64,000 nucleotides of DNA from positions 1-64,000 of the forward strand of contig JAENRP010000058.1 in the NCBI GenBank assembly GCA_024741835.1. Reading direction: 5' to 3'. Below the pieces are notes generated by a model. It was not told where the DNA came from and searched no databases. It saw only the letters and a list, made by a program, of their open reading frames with translations. This stretch comes from Diplocarpon mali (Eukaryota > Ascomycota > Leotiomycetes > Helotiales > Drepanopezizaceae). Below, piece after piece: positions 9,594 through 21,678 of this stretch (position 1 is its first letter; each line of letters starts with the position of its first letter). A program made the translations under genes and the position numbers.

Positions 9594-11244
9594 GGGCAAG
9601 AGAAACATCGCCACCCATAGGTACCCTGGGCCGATGGACACTTTTGGATTCCTATATCAATGCAAGGTAAGCGGAGGCCATGCACATAATATCTACCATC
9701 ATTTGTGCCTGTATTAAGGATCTTCAGAGTATGAAGGGGCAAATCTTCGCGCTTTGCACAGCTGTCCGGTGGGGAATTCACCAAGGATGATTGCAAACGG
9801 TCGTCTTTGAGTTTGATATGATCATGAGGTACGCGAAAAATCGGGCCTCGAGGTCAAGCGAGGAAGATGATAGAGTAAGAGAGTATCATTCTATGGATGT
9901 CGTTTCCTGTACTTGCCGGCTAAGAGTCCTCTCCTTCCAGCGAGTCTGGTAAACAATTGTTGGCGTTTTCTTATATCCGCTTAAAACATTACACTATGTT
10001 TTTCACTTTGGCTGTGAACTTCTGTGATATCGTGTTTGACTCTGACTCGAGAATGCTAGATTTCCTAAGCACATATGTATGTCTTTACTAATCGCTTATG
10101 TATAGCCAGGTTGTGGAGGCGATTTTGTGCGCGCCAAATAGCGCTATAGATAGGCCGGATTGCCGAAATACTTCACCAGCGAGCTCAATCGCTCAAAGAT
10201 TACTGAAGCAGTTGTAGAAATTTCAATGTCCAGAAACCTTCTTTCGTGTGAGGAGTGAGTGCAAGAATGTCGCGAAACAATATCCATGACGTCCTAGGTG
10301 CAGGGTAGCATATTCTCAGATTGTGCGCTCGAAGTTCTAAACTGTAAATAATAAATCTCTACAACGATGGTGAAGGCAGCTTGGGGTAATATGACCTTCA
10401 TGCAACCAAAATCCTCGCTCAAGTAAAGACAGGATTTTTTCAAAGTTCACACAATATAGAGTGTATGGATGAGAATAAGATGAATTGAACACCGCTGTAA
10501 TAGAAATACAACAGGCTCGCTGTGTATTTCTCTCTTTCGGGAGACCGTGGCTATTCGGCCTCGGCCTCGAGGTATCCAGTCAAATATTTCAAGCTAGGCG
10601 GTCTACCCGACCTGATGTTAGTGAGAAATTCGACATGGGAATCTTGAGTATCTCACCCGAACACATCCTTCTCGTCACCACATCGTAATGCGAAGCATTC
10701 CCTAAGCTATCGTGGTTTGGAAAACTAGACAGCAGAGTACCTTACAGATGCGATTCTGCTAACTGCATTAGCTAGCATGCTCTCCAGCTCTTACTCCAGA
10801 GGCAATGCATACATATGTAAGAAACAGATAGCAAGGAAGCGACGGGAGAAGTGAGTTTTAACGCAAAGGCGAGATGTTGCTTGAAAATTCTGGTAGTAGG
10901 CAGATCCGCACAGGAGCTGACTTTGCTTTTCTTGTCACCTGACAGAGGCTTGACATTGCGTCGCTCTGGCTAGTACTTACATAAGGTATCCAAGTCAGAG
11001 TTGCTCTTGGTGGTCCACAGACAAATTTTAAAGGCCAAACCTGTAATGTATGAACGTGCATCAAAGCATGAAAGAGACGTGTTCTAATCTGGATATTCTG
11101 ATGATCAATATATAGAGAGATTAGTCAACAGCCCAGAATCCCCTCTAAACCTCAATTTTAAGTCCGCTGACAAATCAATACGCTAATCGCTACCTCAGCT
11201 CACCTCACAAAGGTCAATGGATTACCCACTCTCAATCCGCAACA
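9594..11244. other. Intergenic, no gene supported
   Basis: About 1.65 kb without a convincing frame on either strand. The open frames present are under 80 codons, overlap one another and lack recognisable motifs. The last 100 bases (CTCACCTCACAAAGG) resemble the leader of the complex I subunit gene. Confidence 0.5.
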
Positions 11245-11804
11245 ATGACAGTCACCGAAGCTGTCAAATCTGCCGTCGGGCTCGGTGCGCCCTCTACGTG
11301 TATGCCCCCCCCAATCTCCCTCTCTCGCTCTCATCCCCCCTAGGCACGCAATTACAGGCGAAGAAGGCGGTCTTGTTAGTTAGGGCCATTGAGTGTTCGA
11401 AGAGGCTGATGAATCTTGCAGCAGCGACACGCGAGCAGATGAGCGAAGCGCGGCTCCCGATCCAGTATCGAGATGGATGCGCGGGCCTGCTGATCCCGCT
11501 GAATCGGTGTCGGTACGAGGAGTATTACCTGCCGTGGAAGTGTGAGGTACGGCTCCATTCCTCCTTTCAGCTTGGCCATGGTATCGATTCTGAATCTGGA
11601 GGGTTGAGAGTGGGGGGGATGCATTGGAATGGCAAGGAAGAAGGAAAGAGGGTTTAAAGAGGGTGGAGAGAAAGATCTGGCTAATAAGTTTTGCTGTAGA
11701 CAGAGAGACACAGCTACGAGAAATGCCAATATGAGGAGTTCAAAAAGCGGGTTTCGAAGATGGATGAGCTGCGGGCTGCAAAGGGGGGCGAGAGGAGCAA
11801 TTGA
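11245..11804 (+). CDS. NADH:ubiquinone oxidoreductase B18 subunit (NDUFB7)
   Basis: Accessory subunit of mitochondrial complex I, located on the intermembrane-space face of the membrane arm. Three exons give 94 residues: 11245-11299, 11422-11546 and 11700-11804. Donors are GTATGC and GTACGG; acceptors are TTGCAG and CTGTAG, with a CTAAT branch before exon 3. The family's twin CX9C motif is complete: CAGLLIPLNRC and CETERHSYEKC, whose cysteines form the two disulphides of the CHCH fold after Mia40 import. The surrounding NRCRYEEYYLPWKCE and YEEFKKRVSKMDELRAA are diagnostic of B18. The N-terminus is short and not a matrix presequence, as expected for a Mia40 substrate. The exon 1/2 junction is inferred from splice signals and phase. 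An alternative acceptor 3 bases later would change one residue. Confidence 0.92.
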
Positions 11805-12836
11805 GCGAGCGACCGGTGGACGGAGGACAAAAGACAATAGGGATGGCTATCTGTACAGTACACATAAGCGGTTGCTGGAGGAATGGAACGGATTGGTTTT
11901 GATGTGGCGTGGACTCGTTTCATAATGCGGATTACGTCCAGGGCTGGGTGCCTGTCAAGTGGCGGGCTTCGGATGTGGCAATCGGCGAGAGTGATGAAAT
12001 GATGTAATTATACCTACGACTCAGCAGCTGTTCAGCCGGCCTCGGGCTACAGGCTTCTGAAAGCATACCATCGGCGACGACAGCTTCATAAGTTCGGTCC
12101 GAGATCCGGGTGGAGAGGAGAGGTATGAGACTGACTGCCCCATCCACATGTATACCCAATTCCTGATCATCTCTTTACTAGCGCTAACAATGGTCAACAT
12201 AGTGACCGACCGGGCCTCCACTATGCGAAAGGGGCGTATCATATTGCTGTCCATGATAGCCTTCGCAAAGAAAGTATCGGGTCCTGTGCTTGAGAATGGC
12301 ACATGGAACTACCTAACAGCCCTTAAAATCAGCCTCGAAGAAACCACGGATCAAGCCACGGTATTTGGGGCTACTCGGCAAGGCGGGCCTTTCAATCTAT
12401 CCTACTTTAGAAGGATGCAATTAACATGGCATTTTTGGTAAATGGTACAGATCGGGCTTTCAGGCGAGAACCTGGAGGAATCTACGTCTGCGTGATGATC
12501 TTGAGGGCAAGCAGGGGATCTTAAAAGGATACCTACCCACCCTTAGTCCTGCGTTGTCTTTTGGTGGGAGAAGACGGGACAACTTTCGGATAAGGGGAGA
12601 TATTTAGGAGTATGGCGGTTTTTCAGGATTGTGCTGCGAAAGTATTCGAGTTGGGGGGTGGGCGGAGGAGACGTGATGGTAAGTAGAGAGGGGTATGCAC
12701 AACAAGTCAGCCGACAACATGCGGACAGTGCTGTGTATTGACAATCAGATACTTGTTGGACCACAAGCATTGAGGCAATACTAATTACGATACAGCCCAT
12801 GAAACTCAGGATGACGTCTACTTGGGGCTGGTCGAC
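11805..12836. other. Intergenic, no gene supported
   Basis: About 1 kb between the complex I subunit and the convergently oriented racemase. A 97-codon frame at 12148-12441 and an 85-codon frame on the other strand have no family resemblance, and I regard them as chance. Confidence 0.5.
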
Positions 12837-13613
12837 CTATTGATTTCGAGGCAAAGTCCTCATCAATCCCTCCAACATGCCGATGCCAGCCTTGACCCCA
12901 TCCAGAATATGGATACCCTCAGCATCATACTCGCCCAGCTCCTCGACCAAAGCCTCCCGGACAATATCATCCATCCCAACCATGCCAGCACAGCCCAAGC
13001 AAATGACCTTAACATCCCTATCTCCAACAAGCCTCTTCACAGCATTCTTCATCTTCAGGCTCACAACCTCCTTCGGTGCACTGTGCAATTCCGCAGCCGT
13101 TAATCCCGTAGTCTCCACGCCCTTGAACCTGCCCACCTCCCTGGCATCCAGCAACCGCCTCACCCCGTCCGCCAGCTCCTCCTCCCACACTTTCCCCGTA
13201 CTCACAATCCCGAACTTCTGCCTCGCTTCAAGTCTCTCCAGCTTCGGATCCGCGTATGTCATAGGCAGTAAGGAGAGCGCGACGACGACGCTGGCCTCGA
13301 AAATGCCAGTCACGTGGATCCCATGCGATGCTTCATCTTGTAGCCCTGCGACGAGAGGATGTACGCTGTAGCAGGCGATGAGGTGTGCATCGTAATCTTC
13401 GAGCCGTGGGCGCAGGTCTTCGTACACGATGCGTGCGGATTCCAGAGCGTCGGAGAAGTTGTTGATACTAGGGGGTCCGGAGGGAGCTGTGTAGGTTGTC
13501 ATTTGCGTGCTGGTTGGGAACTCGGCGTTGAGGGTGCGAATCAATTTTTCCAGAGAGGCGGTCGTGGATTTGGAGGTATTGGGGTTGATAACTAGGAGCT
13601 TTTTGGGTGCCAT
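12837..13613 (-). CDS. Asp/Glu/hydantoin racemase-family protein (DCG1-like)
   Basis: 258-residue member of the Asp/Glu/hydantoin racemase superfamily, closest in form to yeast Dcg1 and fungal hydantoin-racemase-like proteins. Such enzymes invert a carbon centre through two cysteines acting as acid and base. Visible motifs are the N-terminal LLVINPNTS (6-14), the first catalytic cysteine in ACYSVHPL (Cys81) and the second in CLGCAGMVG (Cys208). The length matches the family. I start at the ATG at 13613, directly before MAPKKLLVINPNTS; the frame continues open upstream but without a better ATG and would add an unrelated hydrophobic segment. It is transcribed divergently from ARP2 with 362 bp between the starts, so the two may share a promoter region. 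The substrate is not determinable; DCG1 in yeast is under nitrogen-catabolite control, and I see no decisive GATA cluster here. Confidence 0.88.
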   Translation of the reverse strand: MAPKKLLVINPNTSKSTTASLEKLIRTLNAEFPTSTQMTTYTAPSGPPSINNFSDALESARIVYEDLRPRLEDYDAHLIACYSVHPLVAGLQDEASHGIHVTGIFEASVVVALSLLPMTYADPKLERLEARQKFGIVSTGKVWEEELADGVRRLLDAREVGRFKGVETTGLTAAELHSAPKEVVSLKMKNAVKRLVGDRDVKVICLGCAGMVGMDDIVREALVEELGEYDAEGIHILDGVKAGIGMLEGLMRTLPRNQ

Positions 13614-13975
13614 GCTGTGCTGTTGAGGCTGTCTCGCTGGAGACGTAGGGGAGGATGAAGATGGGGGGATTTTTTTTCGAGTGCAATTGCACGGTGTAAA
13701 GCGAGAGCATAGGACAATGAGTTTTTCGCAAAGTAATCCAAAATGAAAAATAACTGAGAAAAAAAATCCGCAACTAGCAACGGCCGTGAAAAGAAGCACA
13801 GTCCCAAAACGGCAATAACGAAGCCGTCGTCGCCGGTCGCGGGGAAGCGCTACGGGCGCCGCTGCGGCTTCCAACGTCAGCGAGACTCGTCAACCCCCAC
13901 CACCAGCTGAGGCTGTACCGTATCCCACAAATCTCCCCAGCTCCTCCACTGTTACACCCAAATACAGTCTGCAGC

Positions 13976-15310
13976 ATGGCAGAGCCTCCCATAGGTATAT
14001 CCTCACTTCATGTCGTCGTTTGGAGGGAATTGCTGACGCCAATGCCCAGTCCTGGACGGAGGAACCGGATTTCTCAAGGTTGGATACGCTGCACAGGTTT
14101 GCGCCTCCTCTCTCCATCGCTACGCCGAGATCTGATGGTTCCCTCGCAGAACTTCCCTGAGTTTCAATATCCCTCAATCGTCGGCCGACCCATCCTGCGT
14201 TCGGAAGAAAAGGGCAACGATGGCCTGGTCATCAAGGACATCATGTGCGGTGACGAGGCCGCAGCAGCGAGGACTATGCTGCAGGTCTCGTATCCTATGG
14301 AGAATGGCATCGTGAAGAAATGGGACGACATGCAGCATCTATGGGATTTCACGTTCTACGAGAAGATGAAGGTCGACCCGACGGGGCGCAAGATCCTGCT
14401 CACGGAGCCGCCCATGAACCCGCTGCGGAATAGGGAGAAGATGTGCGAGGTCATGTTTGAGCGGTATCAATTTGGCGGCGTATATGTGGCCATCCAGGCC
14501 GTGCTGGCGTTGTATGCGCAGGGTATGTTGATTGCTACTGGAATGGAACGGTGTGCAGGGATACTGATGGCAGCAGGTCTCAGCTCCGGAGTGGTGGTCG
14601 ATTCCGGCGATGGAGTAACTCATATTGTTCCCGTCTATGAATCTGTTGTCCTCAACCACCTTACCCGGCGTCTCGATGTAGCAGGCCGAGATGTAACCCG
14701 CAACCTGATCGCGCTCCTCCTCCGCCGCGGCTATGCTCTCAACCGCACAGCAGATTTCGAGACCGTCCGACAGATCAAGGAAAAGCTCTGCTACGTCTCC
14801 TACGACCTGGAGCTTGACCAACGCCTGAGCGAAGACACAACGGTTTTGGTAGAGAGCTACACCCTTCCTGATGGCCGCGTCATCCGCGTCGGGAGCGAGC
14901 GCTTCGAAGCCCCCGAGTGCCTCTTTCAGCCGCACCTCGTCGACGTCGAACAGCCCGGCATAGCCGAGTTCCTCTTCAACACAATCCAAGCTGCAGACGT
15001 CGATGTGCGCTCCTCGCTCTTCAAGGCTATTGTCTTATCAGGGGGCAGCAGCATGTACCCGGGCCTACCCTCCCGGCTGGAGAAAGAGCTCAAGCAGTTG
15101 TGGCTCACAAAAGTCCTTGGCGGTAATCCAGAACGCTTGGGTAAGTTCAAGGTGAGGATCGAGGATCCGCCGAGGAGGAGACATATGGTGTTCTTGGGAG
15201 GCGCGGTGCTGGCGAATATCATGGCCGACAAGGAGAATATGTGGATTAGCAAAGCGGAATGGGAGGAACAGGGAGCGGCGAGATGTTTAGAAAAACTTGG
15301 TCCAAGGTAG
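13976..15310 (+). CDS. ARP2: Actin-related protein 2 (ARP2)
   Basis: ARP2 subunit of the Arp2/3 complex, which nucleates branched actin filaments at sites of endocytosis and growth. Four exons (13976-13994, 14050-14096, 14150-14522, 14577-15310) give 390 residues, the normal ARP2 length. The spliced N-terminus reads [20 protein letters not shown] and continues with [14 protein letters not shown]. The nucleotide-binding [10 protein letters not shown] follows the third junction. [20 protein letters not shown] and the C-terminal [18 protein letters not shown] and [11 protein letters not shown] are ARP2-like. All introns are 53-55 bp with GT..AG ends and CTGA(C/T) branches. Intron 3 (14523-14576) is 54 bp and contains no stop, so retention would add 18 residues in frame inside the nucleotide-binding region. 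The first exon is only 19 bases. Confidence 0.95.
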   Translation: MAEPPIGISSLHVVVWRELLTPMPSPGRRNRISQGWIRCTGLRLLSPSLRRDLMVPSQNFPEFQYPSIVGRPILRSEEKGNDGLVIKDIMCGDEAAAARTMLQVSYPMENGIVKKWDDMQHLWDFTFYEKMKVDPTGRKILLTEPPMNPLRNREKMCEVMFERYQFGGVYVAIQAVLALYAQGMLIATGMERCAGILMAAGLSSGVVVDSGDGVTHIVPVYESVVLNHLTRRLDVAGRDVTRNLIALLLRRGYALNRTADFETVRQIKEKLCYVSYDLELDQRLSEDTTVLVESYTLPDGRVIRVGSERFEAPECLFQPHLVDVEQPGIAEFLFNTIQAADVDVRSSLFKAIVLSGGSSMYPGLPSRLEKELKQLWLTKVLGGNPERLGKFKVRIEDPPRRRHMVFLGGAVLANIMADKENMWISKAEWEEQGAARCLEKLGPR

Positions 15311-18153
15311 GAGATTTTTGTGCCTTCGTGGCATTTAAGGAAGCAGGACTCTGGAGATGTTTAGCCCGCGGTGGGAGGTCTACTGACAGCGATGATGAAA
15401 AGAATTGATAATAAAAGAACTTTGTTGAATGCTCTGCCTCATAGTATTTTCTCTTTGAGTACCACTACAGTTTCCTAGAAAATCCTGGGTTCTTTCTTTC
15501 TCCAGTCTATCGCCACATTGCACGACAACGCGCCCTCTGAGTTACCATTCAACCGTCTATTTTGCTCTCTCGTTGTTACTTGTGAAGAAAGGCTTTTATC
15601 TCAGAACTGTAGCCTAGTCTTTTGGTCATGGACTTATATATTTACAGATAAGGGAAAGCGTAAGCGGGAGGGTTAGGGCACTCTGATTCTTCTGTTTTTT
15701 TTCCGAGGGAGATGGAGGAGAGGTGTATGGTGATGTGAGTAGCGTAATTTCTCAAGTCTTCTTGGAAGGCCTTTTTTTTTTGGTTGCCCCCAGTGCGAGC
15801 TTGCAGTTCTCGCCTAGAGTAGTTCGTCTCTTCCATCCATTGCTAACACCCTTCTGCAGGTCAAGACCAGAAGCTCGCGCTCTGCTCCATTGAACGCTAA
15901 TCAGTACCGAATACCTTCCTTCAATCTGAGTCTTGAGTCTCCCTCTATGCTCGCTGTGCCTGGGAACTATGAAATATAGGTGAATCAAGGTTAGTGTTAC
16001 ATACTTTAGACGCTTGATCCACGGGTTTGGAACAGGATGTAGATTGTGGATAGTGATTAGTAACTCGTGGGTCCTTCGTGTCTGTTGTCTTTCTTTGGCA
16101 GCTTTGGCTCTCGATTGGATATTTATTTATGCGGTTAAGAAGCGGTGTCTTGAAAATGGTCTCTTTCCCCCCTTCCCCCCTCCTAAGGTTTGGGGGATTA
16201 GGAAAAAGAAGGTGGAAAAGGATATATAGTATTAGCGGCATATTAAGTAAATTGACTTGCCTTGAATGATCCCTATCTTCCCGGTCTATTCAAGTGGATT
16301 TCAGTAACAATCTATTTTAGTAAAGTAACTAGAATTGCATAGGAGACAAAATCACTTGCAAAGAATAGCCAGTAAATATTATTTGGCATACCAAGCCCAT
16401 ATTAAGGGGTTTCGATTATTAGACGTGGATGTGTATAAGTGAGAGTGTGAGTGTCTTCGATGGTCTGCTTAGATGGATTGCCGAGACGATATACTGTTCT
16501 TGTCCCTGGAAAATATCACATGAGGAAGTGGATGAGAAGATAAATAGCTGCGGGAAGGTCGAAGAAATGAGGTGTTGCAGTGTATTAGGCTTTTTGGTTC
16601 TCATGTGGCGATATACTGCTGCGGTGGTATAGCGTAGTAGAAGCGTGCAAACTAGCAAACAAGTACTTGGCCTTTCGAGGAAGGGTAGTTTTGCAGAAGA
16701 GAAGGTGGACAGTTCTGTCAACAGGGTTTAGATGTAAGATTGAGCGAACTGGGAAGCGAAAGCAATCATATACTTTCTGGAAGAAATGTAGATGTTGCTG
16801 TTTATCAGATCACCAAAGGACTCGAGGATGTTCTAGCTAAGCGATCATGAAAAGGGGGGAGGCTTGCGATCCCCTCTTACCGAGCAAAAGCACGCATCAT
16901 CCGTGAGCTACTTTTTGTATGCTGAGAACCACAATCCTACACGCAGCTCATAACCAGACACGTGTCTGAGAAGTCTCTCCCTACATTTGTTCGCACTAAC
17001 TTGTCCGTGGCATGAAGTAGCAAAGGTCGCAAATATGTTACTCACATAAGGTTTTTGCAAGTGGAAGGGAGTCACGAAAGCTTGGCTCCTCGGTTCCGGA
17101 GGGTCTTGAATCCATAGGGTCATTGCAGTGACCAGTTCAATACAAGGATGTACGTACGCAGTAGCCAGTACAGATGTTGTGAACTCCCGAAGAATTCTCC
17201 CGTACTTCTCCAACACTTTCTTGTCAAGAATGTGAGAACTAGGATGAATGATCCAGAGTACAAATCGACCAGCGCTCTACCACACCGGCTACACGACGCT
17301 CTCTGTCTCTCTCTTCCAGATCCAGGTTCGTCTGCTCACCGTCGGCTTCAGCTTGGCTCTTGGATTTCATGATAATGTGCATATTGGGACTGACTCTCCG
17401 CAGAGTGCTGATCATGCCGACATGTTGCTCATATCCATTACAGGGTACAGGCTGATAAGACGGAAGTCGTATTCCGAGCTTTGGTCAAGCGACTGGCCGT
17501 GTTGTCGATTGTGGAGACCGGGGGGTTATACAAAAGAAGTGAGGGGCCGCGGAGATGGAAGTATATTCCTTGATGAGGATAGACTTGACGAGGGTGTCTG
17601 CTGTAGCAGCTCTCATCTCCGGTCTGATCTTATCACTTGGTCTGACTATCCGCGCCTGGAGACTAATGTTTGTCTTAGTATTTCACTTCATATTCCTGGC
17701 AAAGGAATAAATAGCCCAGCCCAGCTTTCGCAGCATTAGGAGTACCCTCCTCATTTCTCCATCTTTTCCTCTGCTGCGGATTTTGTAGGAAAGTGCACTG
17801 CTTAGATCTCGACGGGCATACAACACAATTCTCGGTATCCTGTGGGATGCATCATATGGCCGGCTCCCTCTCGTTCCGCTGGAGCCCCTTGCCCTCTTTT
17901 CGTTCTGGGGTCTGTCAGACGTGCAGTCACCGAGGCTTTTATCAGTTCCCTGGCACTATCAAACCTTCCGCTTGATTGCAGGATGAAAAAGAGGCATCAC
18001 AGAGGATGGGCGATGAAGACGTATTACCACGGGAGAGCGTGATGTAGGCCTCGCTTGTCATTGGCGTTGGATTTATATATTACTTATCTATCTAGTTCGG
18101 CCCATCTCTCTACCCCTAACCCTTTCTTTTTACCTGCCAGCTTTGGGCAACCC
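15311..18153. other. Intergenic, no gene supported
   Basis: About 2.8 kb with no convincing coding sequence. Short frames exist on both strands (the longest, 17248-17739 plus, is 163 codons) but show no family features, and coding-like composition is absent. Homopolymer tracts (for example T runs near 15690 and 15770) are present. No tRNA-like or repeat structure was found by eye. Confidence 0.5.
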
Positions 18154-19254
18154 CTAGTCAAAAGTCTTATTCATAAACTGATGTGCCAACTCTACCCCCA
18201 AGAAGGTCGCCGCATTTGCGGGCACTGCTCTCGCCAGGGCCGGTCCAAAGCCCGGGAAAAAAGCCTTCAAGCCGCCGTTCCTATACAGTCCAGATATGAC
18301 GCCTCCAACGGTTGGGTTCCCTTCTATAGTCTGCAATCGGCTTTTTACCGTGTCGACTGGGAAAACGGGAATCCACATCGCAACTCCTGCCGCCGCACCC
18401 GCACATGTAATCGCCCACAAGCTCATACTACTTGCTTTTCCTGTCACTGGATCTACCGGTGTTAGTTTCCTCTTACATATCTCATATGTAGCGAAGTATG
18501 TAGCAGAGCCAGGCCCATCGCGGGCCAGAGTAGCAAAGGACCCGCGGAAGACGGAGCGCACGCCGCCTTGCTTGTATAGCTGCCGCACGACATCAACTCC
18601 ACCGCTGTATTTCGGCTTTTCGCCGGGAGCGAGCGTCTTCTGGCCCTGGATCTGGAGAAGCACCTTGACTCGTTCGAAGGGCGCGGTGATCAGGGTCATA
18701 GGGATAGCAGAGAAGAACCCGGCGGCGGCGATTTGAGACACGCTGAACTGGTCATTTGTGACGGTAGAGTATCTCCTCACGAGCGACTTGCCGACATCGT
18801 AGCCCCAAAAGGACACTGCGACTATATATCGCGCGCATACATCAGTCTCTCTGTCTGTAAAAAGGCTACCAGGGGTGGGGAACAGACACATGGGCGTAAC
18901 TCCCACCAGCGGCGCGCTTACGCCAGCGTATAATCCTCTCCGCAGCCCATCCCTTGCGATGCTCTTGCGCACAACATCTACTGCGCTGCTGTAAACGCCC
19001 CGTTCCGCGGTCTGCAGCCGCACTTTCACCAGATCGAAGGGATGGCCTACGATAACGGCGCAGACCCCACCGAAGCCGCCGGCGGCGAGGGAACGTAGGC
19101 CTGCCAGAGACTTGGTCCCAGACTGTTTGGCGACGGTTTTCAGTTCTTGTGTAGATTCGGGGACATGGGGGGCTGTATCTGCGACGGCTGGAGGAAGTGA
19201 GTCGTCGACTGTGGTGTTGATACGCGCGCCTATCGAGGACGAGGAGGGCGCCAT
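18154..19254 (-). CDS. Mitochondrial carrier, carnitine/acylcarnitine type
   Basis: Inner-membrane solute carrier of the SLC25 family, most like the fungal carnitine/acylcarnitine carrier (CRC1/AcuH type) that brings acyl-carnitines into the matrix for beta-oxidation. Two exons, 19254-18888 and 18821-18154, give 344 residues. The three repeats carry the Px[DE]xx[KR] signatures PFDLVKVRLQ, PFERVKVLLQ and PVDTVKSRLQ. AVSFWGYDVGKSL, TAPFERVKVLLQIQGQ and GPGSATYFATYEICKRKL are close to known acylcarnitine carriers. The N-terminal 45 residues are a Ser/Thr-rich extension. The intron (66 bp, donor GTCTGT, acceptor ATATAG, ACTGAT branch) is in frame and open, so the unspliced frame reads 366 residues; I splice because the extra residues interrupt GVTPM|FAVSFWGYD. 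Substrate assignment rests on resemblance only. Confidence 0.88.
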   Translation of the reverse strand: MAPSSSSIGARINTTVDDSLPPAVADTAPHVPESTQELKTVAKQSGTKSLAGLRSLAAGGFGGVCAVIVGHPFDLVKVRLQTAERGVYSSAVDVVRKSIARDGLRRGLYAGVSAPLVGVTPMCLFPTPGSLFTDRETDVCARYIVAVSFWGYDVGKSLVRRYSTVTNDQFSVSQIAAAGFFSAIPMTLITAPFERVKVLLQIQGQKTLAPGEKPKYSGGVDVVRQLYKQGGVRSVFRGSFATLARDGPGSATYFATYEICKRKLTPVDPVTGKASSMSLWAITCAGAAAGVAMWIPVFPVDTVKSRLQTIEGNPTVGGVISGLYRNGGLKAFFPGFGPALARAVPANAATFLGVELAHQFMNKTFD

Positions 19255-21678
19255 AGTTGTGAGCAGTGAGAGATATGCGTTTTAGGAGGTTAGAGCAATA
19301 TGGAAGCCGCCAAGAGGGTCTTCGTAGGTCGAGTAACGTGGGTAAGTTGAGGTAAAGGCGGTTGAGAGCGGTTGAAGGTCAGCGAAGCTCAAGGGAGTTC
19401 AAGGTCAAGTTTCCCCCGGATCAGCTGTCGGGACGTCCAGCCGAGTTACCGAGGTCCCAGGTTTTGATTGCCCTGCCACCCGTTTCCCCAAGGATAGCTC
19501 GCCAAAAATAAACACATCCCATAAAAACATATCAAGTTCTCTGAGAATTGGTCTCGCAAAGCTACGCAGATTCATGAGCTAGACCCCGTGTGCTATGCTG
19601 TGGCCTGATCCAATAAAGAACTAATATCCACATTTGCAGTGCGACGATGCAATTATTCCCAGAGAATGAGTGTTTGTTGCAAAGCTTCGGGGGACAGATC
19701 AATCCACGTTTCTGAATCATTCCGCTCGCATTTTCATACGCGGCGGCGGTGCTCCAGGTATAGCATAGCTGCTGAAAATCCCAGCGTTGGAAGAGTGAGA
19801 GTGTGAACAACCAAATGAACCGAGCTCAACCGAGAAGCAACAGAGCGTTCGATATGTGCCATCCACTCCGATTTCTGCCGTTGCGTTGGCGTTGGTCGAG
19901 GGGAAGATTGTCAATGTGGTGCATAAGCTTAAGTGAAGCCTCTGGTGGAAACGTGGTGGGAGGGACCTTCGGACATCGCATCTCATGAGCAGGTGATAGA
20001 GAGCGACTATCTATCTTGCTTGATACAAGATCGCAAGTGAAATCACTTACCTTGAAGCTCTATCTTGAAATTAGGGAGGCGTGTAAAAACGTATGAATGA
20101 CTTTGTAAATCTCTATTCATAAGGGGAAAAAGTAGCAGGCTGCCTAGGACTGAAATTTAGCGGTATGAGAAGACCGCTATCTTTCAAAAGCAGCAGCTCT
20201 AGAATAATACGCGTGAAGTAATATTAAGTCAAAGTCAAAATTGCATGACATGGAGTCGTGGAACATGTCAACTTACTACCGCCAAATATGCATCAGATAC
20301 CTGTTCCTTGCATATTTCTCTGCCCAGTTACAACCGTCGGATTGATATCTGTGTTCTTGTCAAGCCCGCACAAATTTTCATCCATCCACCGCTTCTTGAA
20401 CTTGCTGCAACCTCTGTTCTGAGTCAAGTATCGCAGGCCACGCAAATACAGGATGAACAAAACAAAACCAGATAACGTAACGCGTCACAGCCGAATCAAG
20501 AAGCGAGGTGAAAGGGGGAGACCGTGCACTAACACATATTCGCTTCGTGATTATCACCATCTTGTTACTTGAGTTATATACCTCAAAATGGCGGTGAGTA
20601 TCTATTGTTTGGTCTGTTAAAGGAGCACACACGTTGTAGTCTGATGGAAACCCGCTTTCCTCAATTCACGTATCTCCTTGGGCGTTTGTATCTTGACAGC
20701 CTCTATTGCCGAAGTACTATCTGGCGCTAGGGTGGCGGGGTATAGAGAAAAGGCTTCAGAAGACTGGTAACCGCTTGCGCGGCGTGACAACTGCTTGCTG
20801 TTCTACGAGTAATACTGGACTAAGCTTCAACTAAGTACTTGACTTCGTCCATGTGCAGGGTGCAGTTTTGGAAAGTATCTTGGCCGCGATAGTCGCTGGC
20901 TGGTTCGTACAAGGTATTGAGATTGGAATAGTCAGGGTTGATAAATTCTAGATAAGGCCTGATGATACCTGTGTCTTATCACCCCGAGGATCACAAGGAA
21001 ACGTGTATTTGGTACACGTTTCCTGGAAAATAACACCTTTGGCTGTAGCATCGTCGTCGCCTTAGCAAGCTTGCCTTGTTCTCGAACCGTCACAGCCCTT
21101 GATCGGATTCTGATGTGCATATGCTCGTTGGCGCCGGCATGAGATACTTATAGTAAGTCCTCCTTGTTCCTTGGTATCCTTCACCTTCACCTTCGCAGGC
21201 ACGGTCCAAGAGTATACCGGCCGGCTCCCATATCTTCTTCTTCGTCAGGGGCCACGTTAACACTGAGGACATTGTAGACATCGGGATTGATCTTATCGTT
21301 GAGCAGACGAGTTTACAGATCAGGTGAGAGATGTGGATTTGAGGTCCATGATGTTGACTAGGCCGAGAAATGCCAGAGATCCAAAGCAGGGTCAATTTTT
21401 GAGCTCCAGTGGTAATCATTGAACTAAGCGGTGCCAAATTTCAAGGATTAAAAGAAGACACAGGACAGATCGAAGACTGGTGATACATAATTCGCCAATG
21501 TCAGAGTATCTACCTATCGACGCGCCGATTCGCCATCACCATACTCGAACATCGTTCAGCGTATCTTTGAAGATGGTAGGCAAATCTCGGGGGGGGGAAG
21601 AGAGGGTACCTTCAGAGTATTGAGTCCGGATCGACAGCTGCGTCACAAATATATAAACATGGCAGATCCCACGCGGCC
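19255..21678. other. Intergenic, no gene supported
   Basis: About 2.4 kb between the divergent carrier promoter side and the 3' end of RecQ. The frames present (up to 115 codons at 21090-21437 minus) lack recognisable motifs. A perfect 12-bp hairpin lies at 20996-21024 and is listed separately. Confidence 0.5.
20996..21024. repeat. Perfect 12-bp inverted repeat
   Basis: AGGAAACGTGTA (20996-21007), a five-base TTTGG spacer, and the exact complement TACACGTTTCCT (21013-21024). The stem contains an ACGT core on each arm. It is isolated in a non-coding stretch. It could be a dimeric transcription-factor site or an RNA hairpin, and nothing nearby decides which. Confidence 0.6.

Noticed and set aside
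13614..13874. N-terminal extension of the racemase to 345 residues
   Set aside because: No suitable ATG at the upstream end, and the extra sequence is hydrophobic and unlike the family; the conserved MAPKKLLVINPNTS start is at 13613.
20580..20600. AAAATGGCGGTGAGT as a start codon plus first donor site of a small gene
   Set aside because: No downstream exon in frame that resembles any protein, and no convincing acceptor.
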